DNA from: Schizochytrium sp. TIO01
Lineage: Eukaryota > Sar > Bigyra > Thraustochytrida > Thraustochytriidae
Assembly (NCBI GenBank): GCA_004764695.1
Contig: SMSO01000036.1
Span: 268,001-332,000 of the forward strand
Length of the DNA stretch: 64,000 nt
Direction: 5' to 3'
In this document: positions 23,085 to 36,133 of the stretch, in pieces
Position numbering within the stretch: position 1 is the stretch's first letter
How the letters are laid out: each line of letters begins with the position of its first letter
Program-made: the position numbers and the translations under genes
The notes under the pieces: generated by a model
Databases searched by the model: none
What the model was told of the DNA's origin: nothing
What the model saw: only the letters and a program-made list of their open reading frames with translations

Positions 23085-24173
23085 TTACGCAAACGTGGAA
23101 ATTTCCATTGGAGCCGAGGAAGATGATTTTTTGTTGGTTGCATCTTGCATTTTCTTGCGAGCGAGGAAGAAGGCGCCGACCAAAGCGCCGAGCTGCAATG
23201 TTTCTGACGTACCAGAAGCCAGGTTGAATTCAATTTCGGACATATGTTTAAGAAGGTGCACTCGCATCGAGGGTGGAAATTTTACTGACTTGAGTTCATC
23301 ATGAAGGGAGTGAAGAATGTCTACCAGTGCGAGGCCTTTCGTGACCTGAAGGTTGCGAATAACCTTAAAAGCTTCAGATACTGATTCTTCCATCAGAGCA
23401 TTGCGGCAAGCAGAAATGTCCTCTTCAGTGGGCTTACCGGTGCATCTGTATACAGCGGCTTCGTCCACCTTACGATTGTTTGCAAGTGAACTTGATTGAA
23501 GAATGTTAAGCACTTTACGCATATCACCTTCACCAAGTCTCAGCACTGCATTGAGACCGTCTTCAGTAATTTCAAGCTCCTCTTTGTCAATGATGTCCTT
23601 TACGCGACCCACAACTAGTTCAGTCTTCAGCGGAGCGAACCGGAACCGTGTACAACGAGACTGCAAAGCAGGAATGATCTTGCTTGCGTAGTTACAAATG
23701 ATGCAAAAGCGAGCATTGCTAGCGTATTTCTCAATAACACGGCGCAGAGCCATTTGTGCGTCGCGAGTCATGTTATCTGCCTCATCAAGGATCACGAGTT
23801 TGATGCCGGTTGAAAAAAGCTTGCGCGTTCCGGCAAAGTTTGAGATCTCATTGCGTACAGTATCGATACCGCGAGCATCGGACGCATTCATTTCAAGGAC
23901 CATCGACCTCATGTTGGCGCCATACATCTCCCGCGCGACAGCCAAAATCGTAGATGTTTTACCCGTACCCGGGGGGCCATAGAACAAAAGGTGCGGAAGG
24001 CGGTTTGCGTCCACAAGCTTGCGAATTGTCGACACAATCTCGTCATGGGCTACGAGGTCCTCTAGCTTCTGAGGACGGTATTTTTCAATCCATGGGAGTG
24101 CATCGGCTTCTTCCTGGGCCTTGCTCAGCATTGCTGTGTTCGCCGACGAGGACGAAGACGACGAAGAGCTCAT
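23085..24173 (-). CDS. Replication factor C subunit 5 (yeast Rfc3 type)
   Basis: A 362-residue AAA+ clamp-loader small subunit. With the other RFC subunits it opens PCNA and loads it on primer-template DNA in the nucleus. Visible motifs: WIEKYRP (RFC box, 28-34), Walker A GPPGTGKT (66-73), Walker B LVILDEAD (126-133), sensor-1 region IICNY (N161), the SRC motif with its arginine finger (172-174), and sensor-2 GDMRKVLNILQ (~215-225). The C-terminal collar helices are complete. NASDARGIDTVR, ICNYASKIIPALQSRCTRFRF and the C-terminal pattern match human RFC5/yeast Rfc3 better than RFC2 or RFC4. The length is normal. An oddity is the Ser-rich start, nine consecutive Ser after Met, and another Ser run near the C-terminus. 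Confidence 0.95.
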   Translation of the reverse strand: MSSSSSSSSSANTAMLSKAQEEADALPWIEKYRPQKLEDLVAHDEIVSTIRKLVDANRLPHLLFYGPPGTGKTSTILAVAREMYGANMRSMVLEMNASDARGIDTVRNEISNFAGTRKLFSTGIKLVILDEADNMTRDAQMALRRVIEKYASNARFCIICNYASKIIPALQSRCTRFRFAPLKTELVVGRVKDIIDKEELEITEDGLNAVLRLGEGDMRKVLNILQSSSLANNRKVDEAAVYRCTGKPTEEDISACRNALMEESVSEAFKVIRNLQVTKGLALVDILHSLHDELKSVKFPPSMRVHLLKHMSEIEFNLASGTSETLQLGALVGAFFLARKKMQDATNKKSSSSAPMEISTFA

Positions 24174-25469
24174 CTGACCGTGATTGTCAATCTGACTTAT
24201 TTATCCTCAGACGGATCTCTTGGCTAGCCTACCTGCCTGCCTGCCTGCCTGTACTTATGCAAACACTTTGCAACTATGCAAAGTCTTCCACTGCTTGTGT
24301 AAACTGACACCGAACCTCTAGCAGCTTGTAGACCCTTGGCCCACACGCCAACGAGTTTCTTTGTTTGCTTAGCGCGCTTCTCTGCTTGAATACCTCTCGG
24401 CGTGGTGGTTATGTTGAGATTAGATGCGCCAGTCAGGAAATGGGACCAAACAATTGGGTTGTGGTACCAACATAGGTCTTTTTTTTTAATACACTCTCAC
24501 TAAATACTAACACCATGGTGACAAAGTGGGGATACGGCCAATCGCGGCTTGAAACTAATCCGCGCCTCAAAGACGATTCTTAAATCATGCTCTTGTATAG
24601 GTAGCGCCAAAGGATGTCTCTGGCGGCGTGGATATCGCGTTCGACTACGTGTGTATTTGCATTTATGAGGGGGGGGGATTCGGAAGCCTTGATGTTCTGA
24701 GCTTGTCATGGGTAGTACCACATCCATTTGTTGTTTTTGAAGTGTAATCATCTCGGCAAATAACCATCTTACACCACTGGCAGGGGACAGCTCTGCCTTG
24801 TGGATGATCAATTGTCGAAAGCCAACGAACGACACATGTTTGGTTCGACTGGGTCATCAGACTTCTTGCAGAAGGAGAATTACAGGTAGTTAATTTAAGA
24901 AATGTTCCTTTATGAAGACACGTTCTTGTATTCTTTTTTAACTTATTTTATTTAAAATTGAAGAGAGATCAATATTCTTCTAAAATTGAAAAAAAAAGCC
25001 CGACGTGGAAACGAGGGCTTGCTCGAAACTTTGTGGATTGGTTGTGCATGTGAGCTATATATTGTGTGGGTGTCTAACCAAGCATCGAATACGCCTCAAA
25101 GACATAGGAAACTAGCTGATCTATAAAGAGTAATAAACTATTTTTAATTTTTTTAACACGGTGGTAGCGAGACTATAAAGTGTGTTGCCATCCTGAGCTA
25201 GGGTTGTTGCCTCCATTATCGTTGTGTGATCATCGTAAACATTGACTCGAAGGGGTCTGAATGATAACACGCAATGCTGGAGTTTGTGGACAAAGCCAAA
25301 GTCTTTATAAAAGACACACCTACATGTTCATAGAGAATACGCAACAGAACGAAAGTGCGGTCTCAGACTTTGTTGGTAGCAAAATTGTCGCTATTGCTGA
25401 TTAAATCGGGGTGTCGTAATAGACTATCGGAAAGAAATCTCGGTAAGTTTAACTTCTAAAGCTGGGCTC

Positions 25470-25502
<33 letters not shown>

Positions 25503-26205
25503 GTATGAAGGCATGCATTTTAGTTTTGTGTTGTGGAATGCAATACGGTGCTATGCGAGCGAGGCAATATATTCAATCGATTTTTCTTCGCATTTTGAAA
25601 AGAGAATCATGACCCCAGAATGCAACAAAGATCTTGTTTGCATAGACACAAATGTTCATAAAGAAAATAAAAGAATTGATGACCAGGTTTCAATACCCCC
25701 CCCTGTTTCAGCCCTTGTCAGCGATAAGTTCTGAATTCGTGAGAGAGTCTTGCATATTGCGAGGTTCGCTGCACACCACGGAAATATATGGAACTTGAGA
25801 CGCACTATGCTTGTACTTGCAACATAGTACCTTTCAAGTGTGACACAATACTGAAATAAAAAGCGAAACGGCTACAACGTAGCAACAGCAGTCAAAGTGT
25901 CTGCGCAAAACAAACGTAAAAGACAGAATAACAACATATAGAACGAATAACCGAAGGAAGATGAAAAAGAAGAGAGAGATAATGGCGGAGACGAAGTAAA
26001 GGCACATAAAAGATATACGGCAGCGACGAGAAAACATATGAGCAACACCATTACTGCATTTTCTACCAGGCTTAAACCAAGAATTGAAATCTATAAGGTA
26101 GATTGGAGGAGAAGAGAATGAGAATGGAGGAACGTTTCCCACAGGTTTATCAATTTAGAGAAACCAACACAGAAGCAACAAACCCAGTTTCTGGTCCAGG
26201 GAACC
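24174..26205. other. Intergenic, no supported gene
   Basis: Contains the upstream region of RFC5 (minus strand), a (CCTG)n-like run near 24233-24250, a G8 run near 24669, and (GT)15. A hydrophobic 102-codon minus frame at 25834-26142 lies just downstream of the CBS gene and looks like 3' UTR, not a gene. Other short frames have no domain. Confidence 0.45.
25472..25501. repeat. (GT)15 dinucleotide repeat
   Basis: Fifteen perfect GT units in non-coding DNA. Confidence 0.95.
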
Positions 26206-28645
26206 TTAGGCATCCTCCTCGCCTTCATCATCATCATCCTCTTCACCAATGTAATTCTCATAGAAAGTAGAGCAAACATCTGTAAATGAGATCACACGAT
26301 TGGGCACCTGGGCATCATCAACAACATACAGATGATGAACGTTGGTGGCGAGTAGCTTGGAGACAACCATCTGTAGTTTGTCCTCCTCGTTGACTCCAAA
26401 GTACGGGAAGACCTCCATATCGGAGCGCTCACGAGCCTCAATAATGTACTTCCAGCATGTTGTGACAAGCAATGAAAAGCGCTTCTCCTGGAAAACGTAC
26501 TGGATATCGCTCATACTAATTGATCCAGAAAGTACACCAGTGCTGGGGTCAACAACAGCGACAACGGAGTGACGAGTCTGATGCATGAGGTGCATTGCCT
26601 CAAGTACAGTCTGGGTCTTTTTAACGCTCTTGACGGGGCTGTGGCCAACGCCGAGGTTGGACACAGAATCGCTGAGGATAATATCATCACGGCCCTGAAC
26701 ATTAATCATAATGTACTGTACCAAAGCTGAGGGAGAAAGTACTGCAACAATTTCATCACTGTCTGCAGCCTCAACGAGGGCCCTTCGAAGCTTCATCTTG
26801 TGAAAAAGGGTTACAGCCTCCATGAGAGATGCGTTCTCCTTAATGGTGACTTTCGGATTGCGCGTACTTAGGTCAATCGCCTCTGCAACAGCAACCATCC
26901 CAAGCTGATGCCAGACATTGGTTGTGCTGGGTACTGATCCGATAGACTCCCAGTCCATCTTGAGGAGGTATGCCACTGCATCAGAGAAGTCTACCAGGCC
27001 CACGCAATCACTCTTATCCTCAGTGAACACCGGCAACGAGCTGATCCCACTCTCTGCCAACTTGGTGCAAACATCAAGCACCTTATCATCCTCTACAGCA
27101 TAAATAAGCTCCTTGCCGCTACTCTCCGCTCGCTGCGGCGCAACCACATCCGCCACTGTGGCGCCCTCTAAAATCTTGCGGACAACGTGCTCGCCCATTG
27201 TTCCTGCGCTCGATGCAATCCTCTTTCCCGAGCTGTCGAATCTCCCGCTCAGTCCTTGCAAATTTCTGCCGTGCTCAAAACCGTGCGTGATTTCTCGATC
27301 GTTGCCCTGATCGTCTTTGTGTCCTTCTTCGCTCACGTTCTCCAGGTCGTCCAGGTGGTCCTTGTTTGCGTCCGCGGACGCCTTGTTTGGGAGCGACTTG
27401 GTGCCGCCTCGCAGTCTGCGGGACCCCGATACCGCTGCCGCCGCGATATCTGCGTACGCCGTCGACGCCAGAGACCGTGTGCTTGTCCTTATCCTCGTGC
27501 CAAGCCTGCCCAGCAGCGCCGCCTTGCCGCCCACGTTGCCACTCTGCCGCGAGCTCCTCGAGGAGTTCCCGCTTCTTCGATTTCCCTTGCCGTTCTGTTC
27601 TTTCCCCGCAGACGCGCCACTCCTATCCGTGCCATAGCTGCTTCTACCGTTCTCCTCCTCCCCGCGACTCCTACCGCTACTCCTACTGCCACTAGCCGCC
27701 GTATCTTCTTGTTCTTCCTCTTCTTCGCTCCCTTCTCTTCCTCCTTCTCCTGGGCCAGGCGTATCTTTGGGCCCTAGCCCCCCGCTACCGTATTTATTAG
27801 GAGTGCGGTGGCGGCGGGACGATGAGGAACGCAGGGGCCCCGCGGTGACGCCGAGCCAGGTGGGCACTGAGCGAGCGCGTGCGAGCGGAGGGGCCCCTCG
27901 GTTACCGCTGTCGAGGGACTCAGTGTCAGCGTTATCGGTATCTGCGGTGCTAGCGGATTCCTCGAGGGCATCGTCGAAAGAGGCGCTTCTCTGTAAGGCA
28001 GGGTTGGGCGTCGATACCGATGTGGCACCCCCGCTGCCGCCTGGGGAGAGGGCCCGCGCTGCTCTCCGGAGACGCTCGGCGGGGCTCTCGGACGCGTCGT
28101 CGCCGAGCCCCAGTCGCCTGGACATCCTCGCGCCCGCCGTGCGCGCCCGACGCCTGTACGAGTCCGGCACGATGGGCCGCGGGCTTACAGCTTCCTCCGT
28201 ATCCCAGGGGTCCCCCAGTTCGCCCCCTTCCTCTGCCTCTGTGACCTCGTTCTTGGCGCCATTTTTGCTGTTGCTGCTCCGCCTCCGCCGTCTGCTGCCG
28301 CTGGCGCTGCTGTTGCTGGTGGTGGCACTGTCGCGGCGGCCAGTCTTCGCCTTGGACGCCTTTATGCTGTTCTTGAAGGTGTCTCTGAGCCCGCTTGCGA
28401 TACCCTTGGCGTTCCCATGCGTGGTGTTTTCGCCGCTGTCTGAGTCTCGGTCCGAGTCGAGGTCGAGCGTGATCACGAGCGTGGCGTCCGAGTCGGAGTC
28501 GGAGTCAGACTTGGCTCGAGTGGCAGCGCTCGCCAGCCTTCGCAGCGCGCTGCCTGCGTCCCACGGCATCGTGAAGAGCGCCCTCGGATCGCACCAGGAT
28601 TGCTTATTGTCCTCAGCTGGGGCGATTGCCGATGCGGGAGTATTA

Positions 28646-28680
<35 letters not shown>

Positions 28681-28767
28681 AACAAGGGTGCGAGAAGCGT
28701 GGCTTGGGATTGATCGCGAGGCGGCCTGCGACTTGCGCGGGATCCAGGCGCCTTCTGCTTGTGGCAT
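26206..28767 (-). CDS. Four-CBS-domain protein (SNF4/AMPK-gamma-like) with long disordered N-terminus
   Basis: An 853-residue protein from the first in-frame ATG (28767). The open frame continues upstream to 28881 without another ATG, and the translated extension still looks coding, so an upstream exon is possible. Residues 1-520 are low-complexity Ser/Arg/Gly/Asp/Glu-rich sequence, including a ten-Ser run from a (GCT)10 repeat and several SDSDSD runs. Four CBS motifs follow at about 533-602, 635-690, 710-763 and 778-838, enough for two Bateman modules. The last, HHLYVVDD...RVISFTDV, resembles CBS4 of AMPK gamma/SNF4. Such modules bind adenine nucleotides and regulate kinases or other partners; that this is a true AMPK gamma subunit is not shown. 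The C-terminus is a short acidic tail. The N-terminal coding part is much more GC-rich than the surroundings, which creates long antisense frames. Confidence 0.8.
28651..28680. repeat. (GCT)10 coding repeat (poly-Ser)
   Basis: Ten perfect GCT units on the plus strand, read as AGC on the minus strand. They encode ten serines in the disordered N-terminus of the CBS protein. Confidence 0.9.
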
Positions 28768-32356
<3,589 letters not shown>

Positions 32357-34303
32357 CTAGCGCATTAAGTTTTGCCGTAAGACATTTAGTAGTTCGGGAT
32401 GCTGCTGAGAGAGCTTAAGAAGGTCTTGACTTGAGATAGTCTCACTTGACTTTGCAAGCTCTTCGATAAGTGTCTTACTTTGTTTAAATTCTGCTCGCAA
32501 ACGAGACTCTGAACGCTGCAACACACTACGGAGATCTTCATTAAGTCTCATGGAGCCAAGCCCACCTGGAGTTCCGTCATTATCAATCAGATCCAAATAA
32601 AAATCAAGGCAAGCCTCCGCGCTTGATTTTTGTTGAGCGCTCTCCCCGTTCTTGTTTTTGGTAGCGATTAAAAGGCTAATCCCTCGTAAGATTTCCTCAA
32701 GAGATACAGAACCAGAATGGTCTGTGTCAAAAGCATCAAACAATCGATCCAGCAGCTTTTGCTGATCAAGACGTTGCAGTCCAAAGTGTTTACCCATAAT
32801 ACGACGGAATACCTTACGTGTCATGGACCGCGAGGCCTTACTTCCGTTTTTGGTACGTTTGTGCAAGACAGAGTACTCTTTGTACACTTGCTTTAGATTC
32901 TCCAAAGAAAAGGCAACTGAGCTTTGCCTTTGTGAGCTCTGAATTTCTTCCATGACATCAAAAGCAGTAGTTGGTAAAGGTAACGCGCGGAGAAGACTTT
33001 TGTATAGCTTAGGATGCATTTGCAAACTCTTTTTAAACTCATCCAGCGAAATTCGTCCACTTTGGTCCGTATCTAAATGGCTGAAGAAGTCCCGCGCGTA
33101 GTCAATACTTGCTTTGAGATCGCCTTGGTTTTTAGCTATTACATGCGTCAGCTCTTGAAGATTAATATTTCCATCAGCAGACAAATCAATACAAGCAAAA
33201 AGCAAGCTGATTTTATCTTCCACTCCTGAGTTCAAGGTCTTCACCATGCCCATGATGAGCTCCTTGAAGTCTACAGTTCCGTTGCTATCTGTGTCAAAGA
33301 GTGCAAACAGGCGTAACAAAAGAGCCTGATGACCTTCTAATTGAGGATATTCCTTTGTGAGAAACGCACAAAAACGCTCCACTGTCAGTGCACTTGCTAA
33401 AGCTTCGTCATAAAAGCGCTCCCTGAGCTTTTGCAAATCAGAAGCCGAGAACTGTGTAATTGATTGCAGTTCATCAAGTGTAGTATCCTTAGCAACAGAT
33501 TCCAAGTACTGCGTTCTCCGTGTACCAGTTGGCGTAGGAGACGCAATAGAAAAAGACACTTTACCTGGACTTTTCTTCGCAAGAGTTGTCCTCTTTTTGC
33601 TTGGTATAATACGCCGTCCTGAGGTGTCTGCAACACCACCAGCCCGCATTACACGGAGAGATTCAGGTCGAAAATGTTCAGGCTTACATGCCAACGGAGG
33701 ATATATCCCTTTGTGAAGCTGCAATTTGCGTTCTTGTGCTCGCTCCAGTTTTTCCTCCCAAGCGTCCGAGCGAATCTGCCATTGGGCAAAAGGATGTTTG
33801 TTCAGAGTTTTGCGAAGCTGTCGCCCTTTTGCATGACTCTCAAAGTCCAGTAAAATGTCCCGCCAGCTCTCAGGGAATCTACCCTCCTCTAGAGAAAAGG
33901 CCGGGGGTAATGATGTTCTTCGCCTGCGATTCTGACCCATTGGTGGCACCTTTCCGGTGCCATCGTTCTGGGCAGCAGACTCAGGACCAAAGTTCCCGAC
34001 TCGAGTCGTGGCAAGGTGCTGAAGTAGGGATCGTTCTACAAAACCATTTTCTTCTGGATCCAGGCGCTTGAAGACATCTTCAAGAACCTCAATTCGCGTT
34101 TCAAGGTCCAATAACGCAGCCGCCTTAAAGAAACCTGGTTTCGTAATAATGCCGGTCTTCTTGAGATCCATCTCCTCAAGAATGTTATCCACAACGTTGG
34201 CCATCTCCTCAGGCTTGGACCATATCAGCATCCTTCGTGATGATACCACGGCATCTCGCACAACACTGTGCAAGTCTCCATTGCTCGAGTAAGTCGCGCC
34301 CAT
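32357..34303 (-). CDS. Multi-EF-hand calcium-binding protein, probably N-myristoylated
   Basis: A 648-residue protein starting MGATYS, which fits the N-myristoylation rule (Gly2, Ser6). Canonical EF-hand loops are DTDSNGTVDFKE (337-348), DTDQSGRISLDE (411-422) and DTDHSGSVSLEE (526-537). DLSADGNINLQE (373-384) is a slightly altered loop. A degenerate loop, DPEENGFVERSL, lies at 82-93. The arrangement is a calcineurin-B-like cluster of three hands plus a separate hand near 526, linked by a basic Ser/Arg-rich region (120-265). There is no kinase, phosphatase or membrane domain, so it is more likely a Ca2+-responsive adaptor at a membrane than an enzyme. The sequence does not say which pathway it serves. 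The gene diverges from the small gene at 35226. Confidence 0.8.
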   Translation of the reverse strand: MGATYSSNGDLHSVVRDAVVSSRRMLIWSKPEEMANVVDNILEEMDLKKTGIITKPGFFKAAALLDLETRIEVLEDVFKRLDPEENGFVERSLLQHLATTRVGNFGPESAAQNDGTGKVPPMGQNRRRRTSLPPAFSLEEGRFPESWRDILLDFESHAKGRQLRKTLNKHPFAQWQIRSDAWEEKLERAQERKLQLHKGIYPPLACKPEHFRPESLRVMRAGGVADTSGRRIIPSKKRTTLAKKSPGKVSFSIASPTPTGTRRTQYLESVAKDTTLDELQSITQFSASDLQKLRERFYDEALASALTVERFCAFLTKEYPQLEGHQALLLRLFALFDTDSNGTVDFKELIMGMVKTLNSGVEDKISLLFACIDLSADGNINLQELTHVIAKNQGDLKASIDYARDFFSHLDTDQSGRISLDEFKKSLQMHPKLYKSLLRALPLPTTAFDVMEEIQSSQRQSSVAFSLENLKQVYKEYSVLHKRTKNGSKASRSMTRKVFRRIMGKHFGLQRLDQQKLLDRLFDAFDTDHSGSVSLEEILRGISLLIATKNKNGESAQQKSSAEACLDFYLDLIDNDGTPGGLGSMRLNEDLRSVLQRSESRLRAEFKQSKTLIEELAKSSETISSQDLLKLSQQHPELLNVLRQNLMR

Positions 34304-35225
34304 CGCGACAGTCCCCTATGCGGCGTCTTACACACCGTATGCCACTGCTGCTCGCAGCCAGTTCTGCCCTTGGTTGCTCAAGAACCGCTTGTAGAAACTT
34401 GCTTCCTCGCTCACTGCTGTGTTAACCAACAAAAACAAGAGAGCAACAAGGCATTAAGCTGGACTTTTCCTCAAGGGCTCCGCGGCGCCGTGAATCCTCC
34501 AAAATGACTCATACCTCACCCAAAAATAAATCTAAGCCATTCCCAAATCTGCATATTCACAAATGCTCGCGCTGCTGGTTCGCGGACCCTGGTGTGTACC
34601 GGTGATGACAAAGTTGGGAATCGATGCTAATACTTAATAGTCGATACTAGCCATCAAATGAAGCTCGCAACAAGATTGACATTTCAGCAGAAGACAAACG
34701 TAGCCTTGGAAAGGGAAGGACGCGGCCGATGGGAACAAAGCATAGGTCGAAAGAATGGCCGCAGACTCCGTGATAGCTTAGAACAGTTTACCTTTCCATG
34801 ATTTTAGTTTGTATTCTTTTTTTTTTTTTCCAACTTGAATTTGTAAATTTAAAAAAAAAAAAAAAAAAGCACCTGTTTTTAGTACCTGTAAACCTAGTGC
34901 ATATAATGCCGTTGATAGAATGATGAAGAATAAGATCAAATGTAAAAAGTGGCGAATAGTAGAACTTGAATCAAGAACTGAACCTGGGTTTGCAAATACT
35001 TAAAAAAGTAAGCTTCCAGCTTCCAAAGGTCTACACCCTGTGTTGAGCTTTTCTTTGTCAGAGAACTGTGATAGTGTCCTGCTAAAACGATTGCCCGCAA
35101 ACCTTTTACACAAGCAGTACTCAGTACTTTTGCAGATAATAGTAGCTGGGTAGCTCGAAAAGGTTGTGTTCGAAACCTGTAGAACGCCAAGTCTAGAGAT
35201 AACATTTGCTTTACATAATATTCTA
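34304..35225. other. Divergent intergenic region
   Basis: The interval between two genes that read away from each other; both promoters must lie here. Poly-T and poly-A runs occur at 34818-34830 and 34850-34868. Short frames at 34237-34507 are shadows at the gene edge. No specific regulatory site was recognised. Confidence 0.45.
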
Positions 35226-35834
35226 ATGCGTCAGAATAGAAGATCCGTGGCAAGCGTTGTCGCCGATGGCAATTCAAGCTCTGCACGAAGACTCACAGGT
35301 CTTGCGGCGAGCTCTGGAAGCGCCCGTGGAGGAAAGAACATCGGAATTCCTGGGTTAGACGGCACAGATGACCCTCACGTGATGAACACTCAGATGCAAA
35401 TGCAAATGCAAATGCAAATGCAAATGCAGTACCAGCTTATGGGTATGGCGCCTTGGCCTGGCATGAAAATGAGGGGTAAAGACACCGTCGAAATTGATAC
35501 TCCTGAGGATGTAGATCGACATCTTTTTTTGCAAGAAATCTTCAGACAGTATGCAGAGGCTCGAGATCAAGAAAAAGTTCGTGATGTTGATCAAGCTGAA
35601 GCAATGCTGAGCGCTTCCACAAAGCTTCGCCACAGTGATACAATGTTTGAGGATTTCCTCAAACAGAAAGACCTTCGATGTTCTAATCTCCGGTCAACAG
35701 CTAGCCTTATTGAAATCATGCGCGAAAACAAGCGCCGAAAGGCTGAGGCAGAGGTTTTAGACGACGCCCATCAGGAGATATCTGATCGTCGCGATACTCT
35801 CCATCGCTTCAGAGACAATATTTGCAGAGGATGA
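35226..35834 (+). CDS. Hypothetical protein with (Met-Gln)6 repeat
   Basis: A 202-residue protein from the ATG at 35226; the frame is open further upstream but has no ATG. After a Ser/Gly/Arg-rich start, residues 57-68 are six Met-Gln pairs encoded by a hexanucleotide repeat. The C-terminal two thirds are charged and predicted helical, with an EIFRQYAEARDQEKVRDVDQAE segment and a basic KRRKAEAEVL segment suggesting a coiled coil. There is no signal peptide, membrane span or recognisable domain. The even charge pattern and codon use favour a real gene, but its role is unknown. It lies 299 bp from the 3' end of the convergent polycystin gene. Confidence 0.6.
   Translation: MRQNRRSVASVVADGNSSSARRLTGLAASSGSARGGKNIGIPGLDGTDDPHVMNTQMQMQMQMQMQMQYQLMGMAPWPGMKMRGKDTVEIDTPEDVDRHLFLQEIFRQYAEARDQEKVRDVDQAEAMLSASTKLRHSDTMFEDFLKQKDLRCSNLRSTASLIEIMRENKRRKAEAEVLDDAHQEISDRRDTLHRFRDNICRG
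35394..35429. repeat. (ATGCAA)6 coding microsatellite
   Basis: Six hexanucleotide units, the last ending CAG. They encode Met-Gln pairs in the small gene. Confidence 0.9.
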
Positions 35835-35920
35835 AGAAGACGATGATTTAGGATGTGAAGCGAGTGATGATTTGTTGAACAGACAAAGCACTGCTCGCAA
35901 CATATTATCATAAAAGGGAA

Positions 35921-35950
35921 AAAATGAGAAAAAATGAGAAAAAATGAGAA
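35921..35950. repeat. 10-bp unit x3
   Basis: Three perfect copies of AAAATGAGAA in the presumed 3' UTR between the small gene and the polycystin gene. Confidence 0.85.
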
Positions 35951-36133
35951 CATGCATTTAAGTTTAATTTCGTAAAAGCAGTCTCCTCTGATCATGAACT
36001 CTAATCGGTATTTTAAAAACAAGGGATACAAAGAGAACAAAACCTTGACTAAAAAATTCTGGATAAAATGTTATAATCAATTTTAGAAAAACACATATCA
36101 ACAATTTAAAAGCAAGTGGTCAGGGCACCAATT

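Noticed and set aside
35140-35180. Possible tRNA-like A/B-box pair (GTTCGAAAC)
   Set aside because: The A-box-like sequence is too close and no cloverleaf can be drawn.
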